Below are positions 31,808-40,247 of a DNA stretch of 64,000 nt, piece after piece. Source of the DNA: Alphaproteobacteria bacterium. Lineage in GTDB: Bacteria; Pseudomonadota; Alphaproteobacteria; Micropepsales; Micropepsaceae. The stretch covers positions 62,001 to 126,000 of the forward strand of contig JANXXU010000052.1 in NCBI GenBank assembly GCA_025350465.1. Reading direction: 5' to 3'. The position numbers were made by a program, and so were the translations under genes. Position 1 is the first letter of the stretch. Each line of letters begins with the position of its first letter. A model generated the notes under the pieces. It did no database searches and was not told the DNA's origin. It was given only the letters and a program-made list of their open reading frames with translations.

Positions 31808-32794
31808 ATGGCACGCATTGTTTGGCGCTTGCTCGGCTCAATTATTCTGGTCGCCGCCGTTGCGTTCGGCCTGTTTTGGTTGTCGGCGCTCGGGACGATC
31901 GGGCGCGTCACCGTCAGCAACCTCGGCGCCGTGCGCGCGACGACGTCGCAAGACTGGAACGAAATTCTAACCCACGCGCCCGTCGTGCGGCTGACTGGCT
32001 TTGTCACCGGATGGGTTGAGGCGGGGCCGGCGATATTGATCGATGCCGACGACCCAAAGACACCTCCTTCGCTGAAACGAAACATCTGGGTACCTTCGAT
32101 CTCCTACTTACTGGAGCATCCGGTACAGGGGCGCGCATTGCTCGACACCGGGTTGCGGCCGGGGTACTGCGACTACGGCCTTAGGCCGATCTATTGGGTG
32201 CCGTGCCGCAACTCAGCCGGATCGGATGCCGTGTCGCAGCTTCGCGGGCGCGGCGTCGACGTTAGAAACCTTGCGTGGATCGTCATTTCCCATTTCCACG
32301 GCGATCACGTGAGCGGTCTTGAGGGCTTGTTGAAACTTGGCGCGCCTAAGATCGCGACGACGGCCGAGGAAATCGCCGACGTGCAGAGTGTGATGCGGCC
32401 CTTGTGGGGCTATCACAGCGACTTCCTGGGCGCGGACATGAACATCGTCACGATCAACGGCCGTCTTCAGAAAATGCCTGCCGTCGGGTACGCCGCCGAT
32501 TTCTTCGGCGATGGCTCGCTATGGCTGATCCCAACGCCGGGGCACACGCGCGGTCATCTCTCGATGCTGGTCAACACACGACCGCGTCCGACCTTGCTCA
32601 CGTTCGATGCAGCGCACTTGGCGGCGGATTTCGAACTCAGCATCCCGCCGGGCGCGACGGTCGATCAACCGGCGGCGCGCGCCTCGATCGCGAAGCTGCA
32701 CGCGCTTGCGGCGGCAATTCCCAATCTCAACATCGTGTATGGTCACGAGCCAGCACAATGGACCGGTGCGATCGCCGTCGAACTTGGGCGCTAG
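31808..32794 (+). CDS. Membrane-anchored metallo-beta-lactamase-fold hydrolase
   Basis: A 328-residue protein with an N-terminal hydrophobic segment (about 7-28) and a binuclear metal hydrolase fold: HFHGDH at 162-167, then TPGHTRGHLSML, FDAAHLA and a last YGHEPAQW. This is the full metal ligand set. The HxHxDH pattern also occurs in acyl-homoserine lactonases (quorum quenchers), but the substrate is not settled by sequence. It is probably periplasmic or membrane-facing. The end overlaps the amidase gene on the other strand by 4 bp. Likely under control of the divergent LysR. Confidence 0.8.
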   Translation: MARIVWRLLGSIILVAAVAFGLFWLSALGTIGRVTVSNLGAVRATTSQDWNEILTHAPVVRLTGFVTGWVEAGPAILIDADDPKTPPSLKRNIWVPSISYLLEHPVQGRALLDTGLRPGYCDYGLRPIYWVPCRNSAGSDAVSQLRGRGVDVRNLAWIVISHFHGDHVSGLEGLLKLGAPKIATTAEEIADVQSVMRPLWGYHSDFLGADMNIVTINGRLQKMPAVGYAADFFGDGSLWLIPTPGHTRGHLSMLVNTRPRPTLLTFDAAHLAADFELSIPPGATVDQPAARASIAKLHALAAAIPNLNIVYGHEPAQWTGAIAVELGR

Positions 32795-34233
32795 CGGTTC
32801 GATAATTCAGGTTGGCGCGTCTTGACCCAATTTGTGCGGCGATCGTAGGCGTGGCCCAATTCGAGGCAATCGCGCTCGCCATGGTTGGGCGCGACGATTT
32901 GAAGGCCGATGGGCAGGCCCCGCACGCCGAATCCGGCGGGCGCGGCAAGCGCCGGGCAGCCAGACATGGTGACGGGCAGGACCACCTTCATCCACTCGTG
33001 GTAGGTCGTCATCTTGCGGCCTGCGATTTCGCGCGGCCAATCCAGATCGACGTCGAACGGAAAAAGCTGCGCCGTCGGCAGTATCCAATAATCGTATGTT
33101 TCGAAGAACCGGCGCACGGCTTCGTACCATTGGGTGCGTACCATCGACGCCGCCGAAATGTCGTAAGCCGTTAGTTTCGAGCCCGCCTCAACCTCGAAGA
33201 CCGCTTCGGCCTTCATGTGCGGGCGCATCGAAGGGTTCTTGTAGACCTCAAGAAGGCCCGTGCCGGCTTGCCAGGCGCGCAGGGTCAGCCACGCGCGCCA
33301 AACGGCGTCGATACTGAAATCCGGATTGGCTTCCTCGACGATGCAGCCCATGTCCTCGAAGGTCTTGAGCGCGGCCCGGCAGGTGTCGAGCACGCCATCT
33401 TCGAACGGCAAATATCCGCCCATATCGCTGGACCAAGCGATGCGTGTTCCTCTGAAATCGCGGTTGAGATTGATTTGCGCAAGATCGAGGTTTTCCTCGA
33501 TCGAGAGCGGTGCGCGCGGGTCGTATCCGGTTTGCACGGAAAGAAGGTGTGCAAGGTCGGGCACACTGCGCGCCATCGGGCCGAGCACGCCCATCGAGGG
33601 CAACCAAGCATCGCGTGTGTTCGACGGCACGCGGCCGAAGCTCGGGCGAAGTGCGAAGATGTTGTTCCAGCCGGCGGGATTGCGAAGACTGCCGCCATTG
33701 TCGCTGCCATCGGCGACAGGCAGCATGCGCAAAGCGAGAGCGACCGCCGCGCCGCCGCTGCTGCCGCCGGCGCTCCGTGTTTGGTCGTAAGCGTTGCGGG
33801 TGCGCCCGTGAAGCTTGTTATAGGTGTGCGAGCCCAAGCCGAATTCCGGCGTGTTGGTGCGACCGATGAAAATCGCGCCGGCGCCGCGCATGCGCTTGAC
33901 CATGATGCCGTCGATGGGGCTCATGAAATCGCGCAGTGGTGCGAACCCCATCGAGGTCGGAATGCCCTTGACCGGTTCGAGATCCTTGATGGCCTGCGGG
34001 AGACCGTGCAGAGCGCCGCGGGAGAGCCCGCGCGCAATGTCGTCATCGCGGGCGCGAGCCTCGGCCATCAGTTCGTCGCGCGGGCGCAGCGCGATGATCG
34101 CATTGACACTGGGATTGAGGCGATCGATGCGATCGAGGGTCGCCGTCATCACCTCCACACAGGAGACGCGCCTATCGCGGATCGCCGTTGAAAGGGCAAC
34201 CGCATCGGAAAGGACATCGGAGTCGCTCGTCAT
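32791..34233 (-). CDS. Amidase-signature family hydrolase
   Basis: A 480-residue enzyme hydrolysing an unidentified amide. The Ser-cisSer-Lys triad is in place: Lys83 (GLPQAIKDLEP), Ser158 in SAGGSSGGAA and Ser182 in DGSDNGGSLRNPAG; the 24-residue spacing between the serines fits the family. It is larger and distinct from GatA, and there is no gatC or gatB nearby, so it is probably catabolic. Its start is 12 bp from the end of the old-yellow-enzyme gene on the same strand. Confidence 0.87.
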   Translation of the reverse strand: MTSDSDVLSDAVALSTAIRDRRVSCVEVMTATLDRIDRLNPSVNAIIALRPRDELMAEARARDDDIARGLSRGALHGLPQAIKDLEPVKGIPTSMGFAPLRDFMSPIDGIMVKRMRGAGAIFIGRTNTPEFGLGSHTYNKLHGRTRNAYDQTRSAGGSSGGAAVALALRMLPVADGSDNGGSLRNPAGWNNIFALRPSFGRVPSNTRDAWLPSMGVLGPMARSVPDLAHLLSVQTGYDPRAPLSIEENLDLAQINLNRDFRGTRIAWSSDMGGYLPFEDGVLDTCRAALKTFEDMGCIVEEANPDFSIDAVWRAWLTLRAWQAGTGLLEVYKNPSMRPHMKAEAVFEVEAGSKLTAYDISAASMVRTQWYEAVRRFFETYDYWILPTAQLFPFDVDLDWPREIAGRKMTTYHEWMKVVLPVTMSGCPALAAPAGFGVRGLPIGLQIVAPNHGERDCLELGHAYDRRTNWVKTRQPELSNR

Positions 34234-34245
34234 TGTGCATTCACT

Positions 34246-35349
34246 TCAATGCAGTTTAGCCAAGGCTTCGGGATGATACGGCGTCAACTCCTCATGCTTG
34301 CCCGCCTTGACCATGTTCGCCCAATTGGGATTGACGATCAGCGCTCGGCCGACGGCGACGAGATCGAAATCACCTCGCTCGAACATTTCGATCAAGTGGT
34401 CGAGTGAGGCCAAGCCGGACCCCTGGCCGGCAAACGTCGCGATGAAATCGTCGCTCAAACCGACTGAGCCGACGGTGATCGTCGGCAGGCCGGTCAGCTT
34501 TTTCGTCCAGCCGGCGAGGTTGAGATCGGAGCCGTCGAATTCAGGTTCCCAGAAGCGGCGCGTCGAGCAATGGAAAACATCGACGCCGGCGTCGACCAGC
34601 GGCGCTAGGAAGCGCTCCAACGCTTGCGGCGTCGGCGCGAGTTTGACGGTGAAGTCCTGTTGCTTCCATTGCGACCAGCGCAGAAGCACCGGAAATTCAG
34701 GCCCAACAGCGCGGCGGACGGCGCGGATGACGTCGACCGCGAAGCGCGTGCGCTTGATCATGTCGCCGCCGAAGGCGTCGTCGCGCACATTCGTACCTTC
34801 CCAAAAGAACTGATCGATGATGTAGCCGTGAGCGCCGTGGATCTCGACGCCATCGAAGCCGAGGCGCTTGGCGTGACCGGCGCTCGTCGCGTAACCGGCG
34901 ATAACCTCGTCGATTTCACTTTGAGTCATCGGCTCGCCGACTTTCTTGTCGGGCCGGGCCAAACCCGACGGGCCCTTACCGGGCAGATGAGCGTTCGGCC
35001 CCTGGCCGGCCTTGCGCATGAGACCCGTGTGCCAGAGCTGCGGCATGATATGTCCCCCGGCCGCCTTCACTTCCTTGAGTACGCGCGACCAGCCGGCGAG
35101 CGCCTCTTCACCGTGGAAATTCGGCACCCCGTCATCGTTGAGCGCGACCGGGTGGTCGGGCGCCGTTCCCTCCGTGATGATCAGGCCGACGCCACCTTCC
35201 GCGCGCCGGCGGTAATAGGCGGCGACATCCTCACCCGGCACTTGCCCCGGTGACTTGGAGCGGGTCATCGGCGCCATGACGATGCGGTTCGGCAAGGTCA
35301 GGCCCTTGAGCTTGAAGGGCGTGAACAGGCGGGCAGGGGAACGAGACAT
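34246..35349 (-). CDS. Old-yellow-enzyme family NADH:flavin oxidoreductase
   Basis: A 367-residue FMN-binding TIM barrel reducing activated alkenes. The N terminus ARLFTPFKLKGLTLPNRIVMAPMTRSKS is followed by RRAEGGVGLIITEGTA, the active-site HAKRLGFDGVEIHGAHGYIIDQFF and the FMN phosphate region VAVGRALIVNPNW. ATG 35349 was chosen because MSRSPARLFTP is family-like, with GAGGGT upstream. It is 12 bp before the amidase, so the two may be cotranscribed from a promoter with an operator dyad. Confidence 0.9.
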   Translation of the reverse strand: MSRSPARLFTPFKLKGLTLPNRIVMAPMTRSKSPGQVPGEDVAAYYRRRAEGGVGLIITEGTAPDHPVALNDDGVPNFHGEEALAGWSRVLKEVKAAGGHIMPQLWHTGLMRKAGQGPNAHLPGKGPSGLARPDKKVGEPMTQSEIDEVIAGYATSAGHAKRLGFDGVEIHGAHGYIIDQFFWEGTNVRDDAFGGDMIKRTRFAVDVIRAVRRAVGPEFPVLLRWSQWKQQDFTVKLAPTPQALERFLAPLVDAGVDVFHCSTRRFWEPEFDGSDLNLAGWTKKLTGLPTITVGSVGLSDDFIATFAGQGSGLASLDHLIEMFERGDFDLVAVGRALIVNPNWANMVKAGKHEELTPYHPEALAKLH

Positions 35350-35363
35350 GCGGAACCCTCGAT

Positions 35364-35382
35364 TTGGAATAATGGTTTCCAA
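35364..35382. promoter_or_regulatory. Short inverted repeat before the OYE gene
   Basis: Arms TTGGAA (35364-35369) and TTCCAA (35377-35382), spacer 7 bp, 15 bp upstream of the OYE ATG. The arms are perfect. No adjacent regulator is encoded, so the binding protein is unknown. Confidence 0.4.
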
Positions 35383-35523
35383 TTTCGAGCATGCCGACCG
35401 CTGTCGCCGCAAGGACGTTGCTGCGACGGCGCCCCAGTTCCGGACTTCGGCGACGTTAGACTATGATGAGAGCTGAAAATTGGCGATTCGGCGCGGTTGC
35501 GGACGAGATCAAGGGGTAGGGAC

Positions 35524-35997
35524 ATGTGGAAAGAATTCAGGGACTTTGCCATCAAAGGCAACGTGGTCGATCTTGCCGTCGGCATCATCATCGGCGCGGC
35601 GTTCACGGCGATCGTAACATCGCTCGTCAGCGACGTTCTGATGCCGCCACTCGGCTGGGCGTTGGGCGGCATCGATTTCTCCAACTATTACGTCGATCTT
35701 ACCCATCTGTCGGCACGCGCTGCGGAGGCTGCGAGCCAAACGCCGGACGCGAAAGCGCTGATGACGTTTGCAACGCTGAAAGAGGCGCAAGAGGGCGGTC
35801 ACGCCGTCGTGGCTTACGGCAAGTTCCTCAACGCGGTGATCAATTTCCTGATCGTCGCGTTTGCCATCTTTATGGTGGTGCGCTGGATCAACAGGATGAA
35901 GCGCAAGGAGGCGGCGGATCCGACGCCGTCAGCGGCGCCGCCGCCGGCCGACGTCCAACTCTTGACCGAGATCCGCGATTTGCTCGCAAAGCGTTGA
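35524..35997 (+). CDS. mscL: MscL, large-conductance mechanosensitive channel
   Basis: Homopentameric channel that opens under membrane tension to release solutes on hypo-osmotic shock. ATG 35524 gives 157 residues: [27 protein letters not shown] (N-terminal helix and TM1 with its Gly/Ala-rich pore lining) and TM2 ([25 protein letters not shown]). The Lys/Arg cluster and a C-terminal helical bundle segment are present. It is divergent from the OYE gene and followed by a terminator hairpin. Confidence 0.95.
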   Translation: MWKEFRDFAIKGNVVDLAVGIIIGAAFTAIVTSLVSDVLMPPLGWALGGIDFSNYYVDLTHLSARAAEAASQTPDAKALMTFATLKEAQEGGHAVVAYGKFLNAVINFLIVAFAIFMVVRWINRMKRKEAADPTPSAAPPPADVQLLTEIRDLLAKR

Positions 35998-36017
35998 TCG
36001 ACATTCGCGCAATCTGC

Positions 36018-36046
36018 GGCGCCGCGTCACGTGCGGCGCCGTTTTC
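36018..36046 (+). terminator. Intrinsic terminator after mscL
   Basis: Perfect 8-bp stem GGCGCCGC (36018-36025) / GCGGCGCC (36033-36040) with a 7-base loop, then GTTTTC. It lies 20 bp after the mscL stop and overlaps a possible earlier GTG start of the MFS gene, which is why I place that start at ATG 36055. Confidence 0.8.
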
Positions 36047-36054
36047 ATCGCGCT

Positions 36055-37326
36055 ATGGTCGACGCGTTGCGCGCACAATTGGAAGACGATAGCGGCGTCC
36101 CGGACGCCCTTGAACCTCTGCCCGCCCCGCTCCAAGCGCGGGGTTCGCTGCTTAGCGTATTTCGCCACCGCAACTACCGGCTCTATTTCACAGGCCAGCT
36201 GATCTCGCTGATCGGTTTCTGGATGCAGGCGATCGCGCAGTCGTGGCTCGTCTATCGCATGACGGATTCGACGTTGCTGCTGGGTCTCGTCGGTTTTGCG
36301 GGGCAAGCGCCGGTGTTTTTCATCTCGCCCTTCGCCGGCGTGACCGCGGACCGCGTCAATCGGCGGCGCATCTTGTTCGTCACACAGACACTTATGATGT
36401 CGTTCGCGTTCATCCTGGCGACGCTGACGCTGACAGGCGTCATTCAGGTCTGGGAGATCATCGTTCTTGCCTCTTCGTTCGGCATGGCGAACGCCTTCGA
36501 TATTCCCACGCGCCAATCGTTTACGGTCGAGTTGGTGGGCCGAGCGGATCTGCCGCGCGCCATTGCGCTCAATTCCATCATGTTCAATTCGGCACGCTTG
36601 GCGGGACCTGCGGCTGCGGGCATCGTCGTGGGGCTGGTCGGTGAGGGCTGGTGCTTCGCGCTCAACGGCGTGTCGTACTTGGCCGTGTTGACGAGCCTGA
36701 TGTTGATGACGGTTACCGCCCAACCGGTGCGCCCGCCGAGCCATCCCTTGACCGATCTGCGCGAAGGCTTTCGCTATGTCTCCACGCACCCGTCGATCCG
36801 CACATTGTTGCTGTTGCTTGCAGCGTCGAGCTTCTTCGGCGCCTCGTACTTGACGCTGATGCCGGTATTTGCGCGCGATATTTTGCATGGCGGGTCGGAG
36901 AGCCTCGGCTTCCTGATGGCGGCTGTTGGCGCGGGTGCCCTGGTCGGAGCGCTCGCGCTGAGCCGGCTGCCGCACAAATGGCTACCGTTTATCCCGGCGA
37001 TCAGCGGCGCGTTCTTCGGGCTTTGTTTGATCCTGTTTTCGCAATCGACGATTTTCTTGTTGTCGCTTGCGCTGCTCATGCCCGCCGGATTCGGATTGAT
37101 GGCACAAGGCATTTCGACCAACACGCTGATCCAAACCTTGGTCGACGACGCGATGCGCGGGCGGGTGATGGCCTATTACGTGATGTGCTTCATGGGGATC
37201 ATGCCGTTCGGCGCGCTGATCGCGGGCTGGGTGTCGCACCATGTCGGCGTGCCGGAGACGGTCGCGCTCGGCGGCAGTCTGTGCATCGTGAGCGCCGCCG
37301 TGGCGTACGTGTTTGGAAAGAGATAG
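36055..37326 (+). CDS. MFS transporter (EntS/MFS_3-like exporter)
   Basis: A 423-residue polytopic protein with roughly twelve hydrophobic segments. The start FRHRNYRLYFTGQLISLIGFWMQAIAQSWLVYRMT and SPFAGVTADRVNRRRILFVTQTLMM (the A-like motif between TM2 and TM3) match the MFS_3 group that contains enterobactin-exporter-like proteins. The substrate is unknown and no siderophore genes are near. Its stop is within a few bases of the tmRNA gene on the other strand. Confidence 0.82.
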   Translation: MVDALRAQLEDDSGVPDALEPLPAPLQARGSLLSVFRHRNYRLYFTGQLISLIGFWMQAIAQSWLVYRMTDSTLLLGLVGFAGQAPVFFISPFAGVTADRVNRRRILFVTQTLMMSFAFILATLTLTGVIQVWEIIVLASSFGMANAFDIPTRQSFTVELVGRADLPRAIALNSIMFNSARLAGPAAAGIVVGLVGEGWCFALNGVSYLAVLTSLMLMTVTAQPVRPPSHPLTDLREGFRYVSTHPSIRTLLLLLAASSFFGASYLTLMPVFARDILHGGSESLGFLMAAVGAGALVGALALSRLPHKWLPFIPAISGAFFGLCLILFSQSTIFLLSLALLMPAGFGLMAQGISTNTLIQTLVDDAMRGRVMAYYVMCFMGIMPFGALIAGWVSHHVGVPETVALGGSLCIVSAAVAYVFGKR

Positions 37327-37329
37327 GTG

Positions 37330-37606
37330 GAGGGGCTTCTGTTGCCCGGCGCCCCTCCGAGCCGCGCTTACCTATTAGGCAGCGAGGGCCATTTCATTGT
37401 CGTTGGCACCTATACAGACAGCCCGATAACGGTGAGCCATACCGAGCGAAAGCAACGTCTTTACGCGTTCGTCGATCCTAGTTCGCCCCCACAGCTGAGC
37501 AGTTTCCGTCTTTGCAGACTGCTCAGGTGGTGGAGGCGCCGGGTACCGCCCCCGGGTCCGATCCGTTTATTGCACGCGCGTTTATCGCCATAGCCGGCAA
37601 GCCGGC
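37330..37606 (-). ncRNA. ssrA: tmRNA, circularly permuted (two-piece) type
   Basis: Rescues stalled ribosomes by adding a degradation tag. Read on the minus strand, the acceptor piece comes first: a T-arm-like GGACCCGGGGGCGGTACCC and CGCCTCC, then A and an encoded CCA (37530-37528). A 9-bp hairpin, CTGAGCAGT / ACTGCTCAG (37495-37503 and 37518-37526), fills the intervening loop that is removed. The coding piece starts with GGGGGCG at 37490, which pairs with CGCCTCC to form the acceptor stem. The tag frame (37407-37375) reads ANDNEMALAA then TAA. A -10-like TATATT lies at 37613-37618. The outer ends are estimated. Confidence 0.92.
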
Positions 37607-37693
37607 ACTCCTAATATAGGGGTTGGCGGTTAAGAGTTGTAGTAATTCGCGTTGGCTGAATTCAGCCGGATTCGCTTGGTGCAGCTTTCACGC

Positions 37694-38299
37694 TCAAGGC
37701 TTAAACGCGCCGAGCATGGTTGCGATCAGAGTCTGAGTGTCCTTGATGAGCTTTTTCGGATCGTCGGATGCGGCGATGCCGTGGGCGGCTTCGCGGAACG
37801 CGCCAAGAAGAAGGCCTGCCAAGAGCTGCGGGTTGTCGACCCGGATGACGCCGGTGCGCGTCAGGTCGTCCAGCGTCGCGATCATGGCGCCGAGCGCGTA
37901 GCGCTTCTCGATCTCATGCCACTCGGCCGCGCCGATGACGTTGGGCGCATCGCGGAAGAGGATTTGGCGCATCTCGGGCGCAAGCGAAAGCTCGAGCATC
38001 GCCCGCACGGCGGTCATCAGCCGGCGCCAGGGGTCTTTCTCGGGCGCGGCGGCGGCCGCGATCTTCTGTAGGAGCTCGGCCTCGAGGTCTTCGGCGACGG
38101 CGCGGAAGAGTCCCTTTTTGTCGCCGAAATGGTGGTAGATCGCGCCGGTGGTGACGCGCGCGCTCTTAACGATCGCGTCGAGCGGCGCGTCGGCATAGCC
38201 GTCTCGGGCAAAGATCTTCCTCGCGGCGGCCAGGACGGCTTTGCGCGTTTTCTCGCTGTTCTGGTCGCGGCGCGAAGGCTGGGGCGGTCGTGTTGACAT
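37694..38299 (-). CDS. TetR-family transcriptional regulator
   Basis: A 201-residue repressor. Residues 16-62 form the HTH (TRKAVLAAARKIFARDGYADAPLDAIVKSARVTTGAIYHHFGDKKGLFRAVAEDL). The remaining helices form the ligand and dimer domain. Its ATG is immediately beside an AT-rich operator with tandem repeats, and the divergent gene is a small membrane protein, its probable target. Ligand unknown. Confidence 0.9.
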   Translation of the reverse strand: MSTRPPQPSRRDQNSEKTRKAVLAAARKIFARDGYADAPLDAIVKSARVTTGAIYHHFGDKKGLFRAVAEDLEAELLQKIAAAAAPEKDPWRRLMTAVRAMLELSLAPEMRQILFRDAPNVIGAAEWHEIEKRYALGAMIATLDDLTRTGVIRVDNPQLLAGLLLGAFREAAHGIAASDDPKKLIKDTQTLIATMLGAFKP

Positions 38300-38328
38300 A
38301 ATTTAATTATCTGACATAATTATATTAT
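38293..38328. promoter_or_regulatory. Promoter with tandem TetR-type operators
   Basis: TTGACA (38293-38298) lies 17 bp before ATAATT (38316-38321), a plausible promoter for the divergent small membrane-protein gene. The 10-mer TGACATAATT occurs twice (38294-38303, 38312-38321), 18 bp apart. Each copy opens a palindrome: ATAATT/AATTAT (38298-38310) and ATAAT/ATTAT (38316-38328). The first copy overlaps the tetR ATG, so autorepression is likely. Confidence 0.65.
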
Positions 38329-38348
38329 CGAAGTATGAGGATTTGACC

Positions 38349-38750
38349 ATGGCCGATGTCTTCGTGATGGGCGTGCTCGGCATTGTCGCCTTGTCTTTCG
38401 CGGCGACCGGCCTCTTCGCCTTGGCTCGTCCGCGCGCCTTCGGCGGGAGCTTGGGTCTGGTGCTCGACGGTGCAAGCGGCGCAAACGAAGTGCGGGCGCA
38501 ATATGGGGGCTTCTTCCTTCTGACCGGGTTGCTCGCCGCCGCGGCGCTTGCCGGCTTGAGCCCGCGGCCTTGGGCGCTCATCCCCATCGTGGTCGTCTTT
38601 GGTGGTCTCATTTTCGGACGGCTCATTAGCCTCGCCCTCGACGGCGGGTTCAAGCAGTATCGCGGCGCAATCCCGGCCCTTTTTGTGATAGATTCCTGTG
38701 GGTTTCTGCTCGCTTTGCTGGCTTTGGCATTCGAGATGACGTGGCTCTGA
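38349..38750 (+). CDS. Small four-helix membrane protein (DUF4345-like)
   Basis: A 133-residue hydrophobic protein: four likely membrane helices (about 4-24, 47-67, 71-90, 108-128) with FGGSLGLVLDGASGANEVRAQYGGFFLLTGL between the first two. The Arg/Glu-Val-Arg-Ala-Gln-Tyr-Gly-Gly stretch is typical of DUF4345. Function unknown. ATG 38349 follows the tandem operator, so it is probably repressed by the divergent TetR. Confidence 0.72.
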   Translation: MADVFVMGVLGIVALSFAATGLFALARPRAFGGSLGLVLDGASGANEVRAQYGGFFLLTGLLAAAALAGLSPRPWALIPIVVVFGGLIFGRLISLALDGGFKQYRGAIPALFVIDSCGFLLALLALAFEMTWL

Positions 38751-38842
38751 GGTTTCACAGCGTGCGGTTGGCATTCGGCCGCTTGAGCCCTAGGTCAATC
38801 TGAGTCACCAAAGATAAGGCGGAGCCAGAATCACCGCCACGG

Positions 38843-39649
38843 ATGACTTGGACGATGCGGCAATACCAGGAATTGATGGAGCATGTGCTGCGCCACGGTG
38901 TGCGTAAGGGCGATCGCACCGGCACGGGCACGCTCTCGATCTTCGGCCATCAGATGCGATTCAATCTGACGGACGGCTTTCCGCTGCTGACGACCAAGAA
39001 ACTACATCTGAAATCTATCGTGCACGAGTTGCTCTGGTTCCTGAAGGGCGACACGAATATCGGCTATCTGAAGGAGCACGGCGTCAAAATCTGGGACGAG
39101 TGGGCGGACGAGCGTGGCGATTTGGGTCCGACATACGGCGCTCAATGGCGCTCGTGGCCGGCGCAGGACGGCCAGACGATCGACCAGATCGCGAAGGTCG
39201 TCGATCAGATCAAGCGCACGCCCGATTCACGGCGCCTAATCGTGACGGCGTGGAATCCGGCAGAGGTCGACCGCATGGCCTTGCCGCCGTGCCATTGTCT
39301 GTTCCAGTTCTATGTCGCGGATGGTCGGCTGTCGTGCCAGCTCTATCAGCGCTCGGCGGACATCTTCCTCGGCGTGCCGTTCAATATCGCGTCATACGCG
39401 CTGCTGTTGCAGATGGTGGCGCAGGTGACGGGCCTAATGCCGGGGGAGTTTATCCACTCCTTCGGCGATGCGCATCTTTACCTGAACCATATCGAGCAAG
39501 CGGAATTGCAGTTGACGCGGGCGCCGTTTGCTTTGCCACGCATGCATTTGAACCCGACCGTGAAAGATATCCTGGGATTCGGCTACGAAGACTTCCGGCT
39601 GGACGGCTATCAGGCGCACCCGCATATCGCCGCGCCGGTCGCCGTTTGA
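38843..39649 (+). CDS. thyA: Thymidylate synthase
   Basis: Methylates dUMP to dTMP using methylene-tetrahydrofolate, producing dihydrofolate. The 268 residues include the dUMP-binding [20 protein letters not shown] near the N terminus and the catalytic Cys150 in [13 protein letters not shown], then [20 protein letters not shown]. folA lies 0.6 kb downstream and would regenerate the folate. The GNAT between them may belong to the same transcription unit. Confidence 0.97.
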   Translation: MTWTMRQYQELMEHVLRHGVRKGDRTGTGTLSIFGHQMRFNLTDGFPLLTTKKLHLKSIVHELLWFLKGDTNIGYLKEHGVKIWDEWADERGDLGPTYGAQWRSWPAQDGQTIDQIAKVVDQIKRTPDSRRLIVTAWNPAEVDRMALPPCHCLFQFYVADGRLSCQLYQRSADIFLGVPFNIASYALLLQMVAQVTGLMPGEFIHSFGDAHLYLNHIEQAELQLTRAPFALPRMHLNPTVKDILGFGYEDFRLDGYQAHPHIAAPVAV

Positions 39650-39693
39650 GTCTCTCACCTCTCCTTTTTGATGCGGCGTTTTTCGAAGAAAGG

Positions 39694-39720
39694 CTGGATT
39701 CCCGCCTTCGCGGGAATGAC
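39694..39720. repeat. Short dispersed palindromic repeat
   Basis: A 27-bp unit after thyA with the palindrome ATTCCCGC / GCGGGAAT (39698-39705 and 39710-39717), flanked by CTGG and GAC. I recognise the form as a common intergenic repeat in several proteobacteria. Only one copy was noticed in this window. Confidence 0.55.
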
Positions 39721-39764
39721 AGTGTGGGAGAGACTGCGTCCCGTAAATCGATCGTGCTGTCGAA

Positions 39765-40247
39765 ATGAGCCTGATAATTCGCTCCGCAATGCCGGCCGAT
39801 CGCGACCTTGTCTTTACCTTCATTCGCGATCTAGCAGAATACGAGAAGCTGCTCGACCGTGTCGATGCGACATCCGATGATATCGCGCGCGCCTTGTTCG
39901 CACCGCATCCACGCGTGTTCTGCGATATCGCGGAGTTCGATGGCGCGCCGGCGGGCTTCGCTCTCTGGTTCTACAATTATTCGACGTTTAGGGGCCGGCA
40001 CGGCATTTGGCTTGAGGATCTGTTCGTGCGCCCGCCGTTTCGCGGCAAGGGCATCGGTAAAGCGCTTCTCGCGCAGTTGGCCAAGCGTGCGGCTGCGGAC
40101 GACTGCTCGCGTGTCGAGTGGTCGGTGCTCGATTGGAATGAGCCTTCGATCGCGTTCTACAATTCCCTCGGCGCCAAGGCGATGAACGAGTGGACGATCT
40201 TTCGCCTGAGCGACGAGGCGCTCGCAACCTTGGCAAAGAGCGCATGA
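39765..40247 (+). CDS. GNAT-family N-acetyltransferase
   Basis: A 160-residue acetyl-CoA-dependent acyltransferase. The N terminus RSAMPADRDLVFTFIRDLAEYEKLLDRV and the core LEDLFVRPPFRGKGIGKALLAQLAKRAAADDC (motif A, the pyrophosphate-binding RGKGIG) are followed by WNEPSIAFYNSLGAKAM (motif B). It resembles the spermidine/spermine-acetyltransferase-like group, but the substrate is unknown. The stop overlaps the folA start. Confidence 0.87.
   Translation: MSLIIRSAMPADRDLVFTFIRDLAEYEKLLDRVDATSDDIARALFAPHPRVFCDIAEFDGAPAGFALWFYNYSTFRGRHGIWLEDLFVRPPFRGKGIGKALLAQLAKRAAADDCSRVEWSVLDWNEPSIAFYNSLGAKAMNEWTIFRLSDEALATLAKSA

Noticed and set aside
37327-37593. A small plus-strand coding region after the MFS gene
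   Set aside because: The region is fully explained by the tmRNA gene on the minus strand.
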